Below, in pieces: positions 59,271-64,000 of a DNA stretch of 64,000 nt. The stretch's first letter is position 1; the number at the start of each line of letters is the position of its first letter. The position numbers and the translations under genes were made by a program. Source of the stretch: Leucobacter sp. 7(1) (lineage in GTDB: Bacteria; Actinomycetota; Actinomycetes; Actinomycetales; Microbacteriaceae); assembly GCF_900163635.1 (NCBI RefSeq), contig NZ_FUID01000072.1, positions 1 to 64,000 of the forward strand, in the 5' to 3' direction. The notes beneath the pieces were generated by a model. That model saw nothing but the letters and a program-made list of their open reading frames with translations. It was not told the DNA's origin and searched no databases.

Positions 59271-60461
59271 GTGTCCGAACCCCGTGCCTATCTGGACCAC
59301 GCGGCGACCTCTCCAATGCCGGAGGAGGTCGCTGCGGCATACCTGAGCGCACTCCGGATCGTCGGGAATCCCGCCTCGACACACGGCCACGGGCAGCGGG
59401 CAAGCGAAACCCTTGAGGAAGCGCGCGCTGAGCTTGCGAGGTCCCTGGGCTGCGATCACGCGGAACTCACGCTCACCGCGGGCGGTACGGAGTCGGTGAA
59501 CCTGGGGATCAAAGGGCTCTACTGGGCGCGCCGCCGCGCCGGTGCAGGACCGGTCATTCTCGTCGCTGAGGGAGAGCACCACGCGACCGTGGAGGCGGCC
59601 GAGTGGCTGCGCGACACGCAGGGCGCACGGCTTGTGTGGCTCCCGATCGACGGTGCGGGGCGGCTTGCCCCGGAGACGCTGCGCGCGGCAATCGCGGAGG
59701 CCGGGGCGGATCAGGTCGCGCTACTCACCTTTCTCTGGGTGAACAACGAGGTCGGAACCGTCCAGCCCGTTGCGGAGCTGTGCAGGCTCGCGGCGGCCTC
59801 GGGAATCCCCAGCCATGTGGACGCAGTCGCCGCCCTCGGTCAGGTGCCCGTGGATTTCGCGCGATCCGGCGCGGCCGCTCTCAGCGTATCTGCGCACAAG
59901 ATTGGCGGCCCGGTGGGCGTTGGTGCGCTGGTGCTGGGGCGGCGAACGACCGCCGAACCGCTCCTTCACGGCGGCACACAGCAGCGCGCGCGATCCGGCA
60001 CACAAGACGTGGCGGGTGCCGTTGCCTTTGCTGCAGCGATGCGGCGCGCCATCGGGCCGGATCGGATTCCCACACCGGCGCACACCGCACACGTGACTGA
60101 TCTCCGCGACGCGCTCATCGTCGGAGTACGGGCGGCGGATCCAGCGGCGGTGTTCCGCGGTCCCGCTCCGGGGCCGGAGCGGGTGCCGGGCAACGCGCAC
60201 TTTACGTTCCCGGGATGTCAGGGCGACTCACTTGTGTTCTTGCTCGATGTCGCGGGCGTGTCGGTGTCGGTGGGCTCGGCCTGCCAAGCGGGCGTTGCCG
60301 AAACCTCCCACGTCCTGCGCGCGATGGGCCTGCCGGAGGAAGACGCGGCCGGTGCGTTGCGGTTCACGCTGGGCCCCGACACGCGGGCCGACGAGATCGA
60401 TCGTCTACTGACCGCGCTGCCTGACGCAATTGCGCGGGCGCGTTCAGCTGGACTGGCCTAG
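59271..60461 (+). CDS. Cysteine desulfurase (NifS/IscS family)
   Basis: 396 residues, aminotransferase class V. PLP-Lys in SVSAHKIGGPVGVG, the persulfide-forming Cys in VGSACQAGVAE, and TLTAGGTESVNLGI near the N-terminus. Mobilises sulfur from cysteine; directly before mnmA, so it most likely feeds tRNA 2-thiolation. GTG 59271 with AGGGGAA upstream. Confidence 0.93.
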   Translation: MSEPRAYLDHAATSPMPEEVAAAYLSALRIVGNPASTHGHGQRASETLEEARAELARSLGCDHAELTLTAGGTESVNLGIKGLYWARRRAGAGPVILVAEGEHHATVEAAEWLRDTQGARLVWLPIDGAGRLAPETLRAAIAEAGADQVALLTFLWVNNEVGTVQPVAELCRLAAASGIPSHVDAVAALGQVPVDFARSGAAALSVSAHKIGGPVGVGALVLGRRTTAEPLLHGGTQQRARSGTQDVAGAVAFAAAMRRAIGPDRIPTPAHTAHVTDLRDALIVGVRAADPAAVFRGPAPGPERVPGNAHFTFPGCQGDSLVFLLDVAGVSVSVGSACQAGVAETSHVLRAMGLPEEDAAGALRFTLGPDTRADEIDRLLTALPDAIARARSAGLA

Positions 60462-60470
60462 ACTATTCGG
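60459..60470 (+). promoter_or_regulatory. -10 element of a leaderless transcript (mnmA)
   Basis: TAGACT, six bases, then GTG 60471. Lies across the stop codon of the desulfurase gene, giving mnmA its own promoter besides read-through. Confidence 0.4.
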
Positions 60471-61631
60471 GTGAAAGTTCTGGCGGCAATGAGTGGGGGT
60501 GTCGACTCCGCGGTTGCTGCTGCGCGCGCGGTCGAGGCCGGGCACGAAGTAGTAGGCGTGCACCTCGCACTGAGTCGAATGCCGGGAACGATCCGGACGG
60601 GATCGCGTGGCTGCTGCACGATCGAGGACGCGATGGACGCGCGGCGTGCTGCAAACCTGCTCGGCATCCCGTACTACGTTTGGGATCTGAGCGAGCGCTT
60701 CCGCGAGGATGTTGTCGACGATTTCATTGCTGAATACGCTGCCGGGCGTACGCCGAACCCCTGTATGCGTTGCAACGAGAAGATCAAGTTCGCCGCGCTG
60801 CTCGACAAGGCGATCGCGCTCGGTTTCGATGCAGTAGCGACAGGCCACTACGCGACAATTCTTGACGGCCCCGATGGGCGGCAGCTGCACCGAGCGAGCG
60901 CGTGGTCAAAGGATCAGTCGTATGTCCTCGGAGTACTGACGGAGCGCCAGCTCGCGCACTGCTACTTCCCGCTCGGCGATACGCCCTCGAAGGAGCTCGT
61001 GCGCGCGGAGGCCGCGGAGCGTGGTATCCAGGTCGCGCAGAAGCCCGATAGTCACGACATTTGCTTTATCCCGGACGGCGACACGCGCGGGTGGCTCTCG
61101 GATCACGTCTCTCGCGAGCCCGGGGAGATTCTCGACGAGGCGGGTGACGTCATCGGCACCCACGACGGCGCGCACGGCTATACGGTCGGGCAGCGCAGAG
61201 GCTTGCAGCTCGGCCGGCCCGCCGAGGACGGCAAGCCGCGATACGTCCTGTCGATCCGTCCTGTGTCGAATCAGGTGGTGGTGGGGCCAAAGGACCGGCT
61301 CGCCATTTCCCGGATAGCTGGTGGACGCTTCAGCTGGGCGGGCGAGCCCGGCTTTGACACGAGCGAGACGTTCCGATGCGACGTGCAGATCCGCGCCCAC
61401 GCCGAGCCGGTCCCCGCAACCGCGAGCCTGGTGCCGATTCTGGCAGAGGAACGTACCGAACAGCACCGCGCCGATGCCACCCACGAAATCGTGGTTGACA
61501 TCGATCTGGAGCATGCTGAGCCGCTGCTCGGTGTCGCGCCAGGGCAGACGGCCGTGCTCTACATCGGCACCCGAGTGCTCGGCCAGTTCACGATCGATCG
61601 GGCGCTCGCCGAGTCTCCCGCTGCCGCGTAG
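60471..61631 (+). CDS. mnmA: tRNA-specific 2-thiouridylase
   Basis: 386 residues. PP-loop [14 protein letters not shown], the catalytic Cys pair region ([12 protein letters not shown] and PDSHDICFI), and [11 protein letters not shown]. Thiolates U34 of Lys, Glu and Gln tRNAs using sulfur from the adjacent desulfurase. GTG 60471 is supported by a -10 hexamer six bases before it and begins [10 protein letters not shown]. Confidence 0.96.
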   Translation: MKVLAAMSGGVDSAVAAARAVEAGHEVVGVHLALSRMPGTIRTGSRGCCTIEDAMDARRAANLLGIPYYVWDLSERFREDVVDDFIAEYAAGRTPNPCMRCNEKIKFAALLDKAIALGFDAVATGHYATILDGPDGRQLHRASAWSKDQSYVLGVLTERQLAHCYFPLGDTPSKELVRAEAAERGIQVAQKPDSHDICFIPDGDTRGWLSDHVSREPGEILDEAGDVIGTHDGAHGYTVGQRRGLQLGRPAEDGKPRYVLSIRPVSNQVVVGPKDRLAISRIAGGRFSWAGEPGFDTSETFRCDVQIRAHAEPVPATASLVPILAEERTEQHRADATHEIVVDIDLEHAEPLLGVAPGQTAVLYIGTRVLGQFTIDRALAESPAAA

Positions 61632-61667
61632 CTCGGGGTCTCGAAAGACACTGTCTGGGGTCGCTCG

Positions 61668-64000
<2,333 letters not shown>

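Overview
The window is high-GC DNA from an actinobacterium. The right third carries the chromosomal order comM, dprA, xerC, M23 peptidase, rpsB, tsf, pyrH, frr, cdsA, then cysteine desulfurase, mnmA and ligA. Gene order and protein sequences fit Microbacteriaceae; a Leucobacter-like organism is my best guess, not a proven one. Starts are often GTG, genes often overlap by ATGA, and several genes look leaderless.

Layout. (1) 1-3.0 kb: siderophore-type ABC importer (FecCD permease cut by the window edge, lipoprotein binding protein) and a divergent GlxA/AraC regulator. (2) 3.1-12.4 kb: copper block with BlaI-type repressor, M56 membrane protease, CopZ, CopD-CtaG fusion, copper P-type ATPase, DUF5134-like protein, YcnI and CopC-CopD. 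Four related dyads at 1.9, 3.1, 4.4 and 9.3 kb suggest one BlaI regulon that includes the siderophore/GlxA pair. (3) 12.6-16 kb: tandem-HTH protein, MFS exporter with MerR regulator, ASCH-winged-helix protein. (4) 16.2-18.9 kb: an IS3-family element split by a complete IS30-family element. (5) 19-21.7 kb: ABC ATPase with a frameshifted permease and a small membrane protein. (6) 22-26.7 kb: XRE-cupin regulator, FAD disulfide oxidoreductase, SAM methyltransferase, MFS exporter, DsbA-like protein. (7) 27-30.9 kb: ABC-2 exporter and a NarL-type two-component system. (8) 31.1-40.3 kb: putative defence island with a DUF4238 protein, a HEPN-like protein, HTH-Ser/Thr kinase, 41-aa basic peptide, SF2 helicase, zinc-ribbon peptide, PD-(D/E)XK-like nuclease, XRE-ImmA/IrrE protease and an unrecognised protein. 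(9) 40.5-43.1 kb: integration module with a large serine recombinase broken by one amber codon.

The recombinase end of the island abuts a 5'-truncated comM at 43.1 kb. At the junction lies a roughly 45-bp sequence that recurs at 16.0, 21.8 and 26.9 kb, with a degenerate copy at 30.9 kb. I read these as att sites: the left 43 kb would be an accretion of integrative elements in comM, with att remnants separating self-contained cargo modules. The left end and the 5' part of comM lie outside the window.

From 43.1 kb onward the genes are ordinary housekeeping: DNA uptake and recombination, translation, phospholipid synthesis, cell-envelope and polar proteins, tRNA thiolation and replication.
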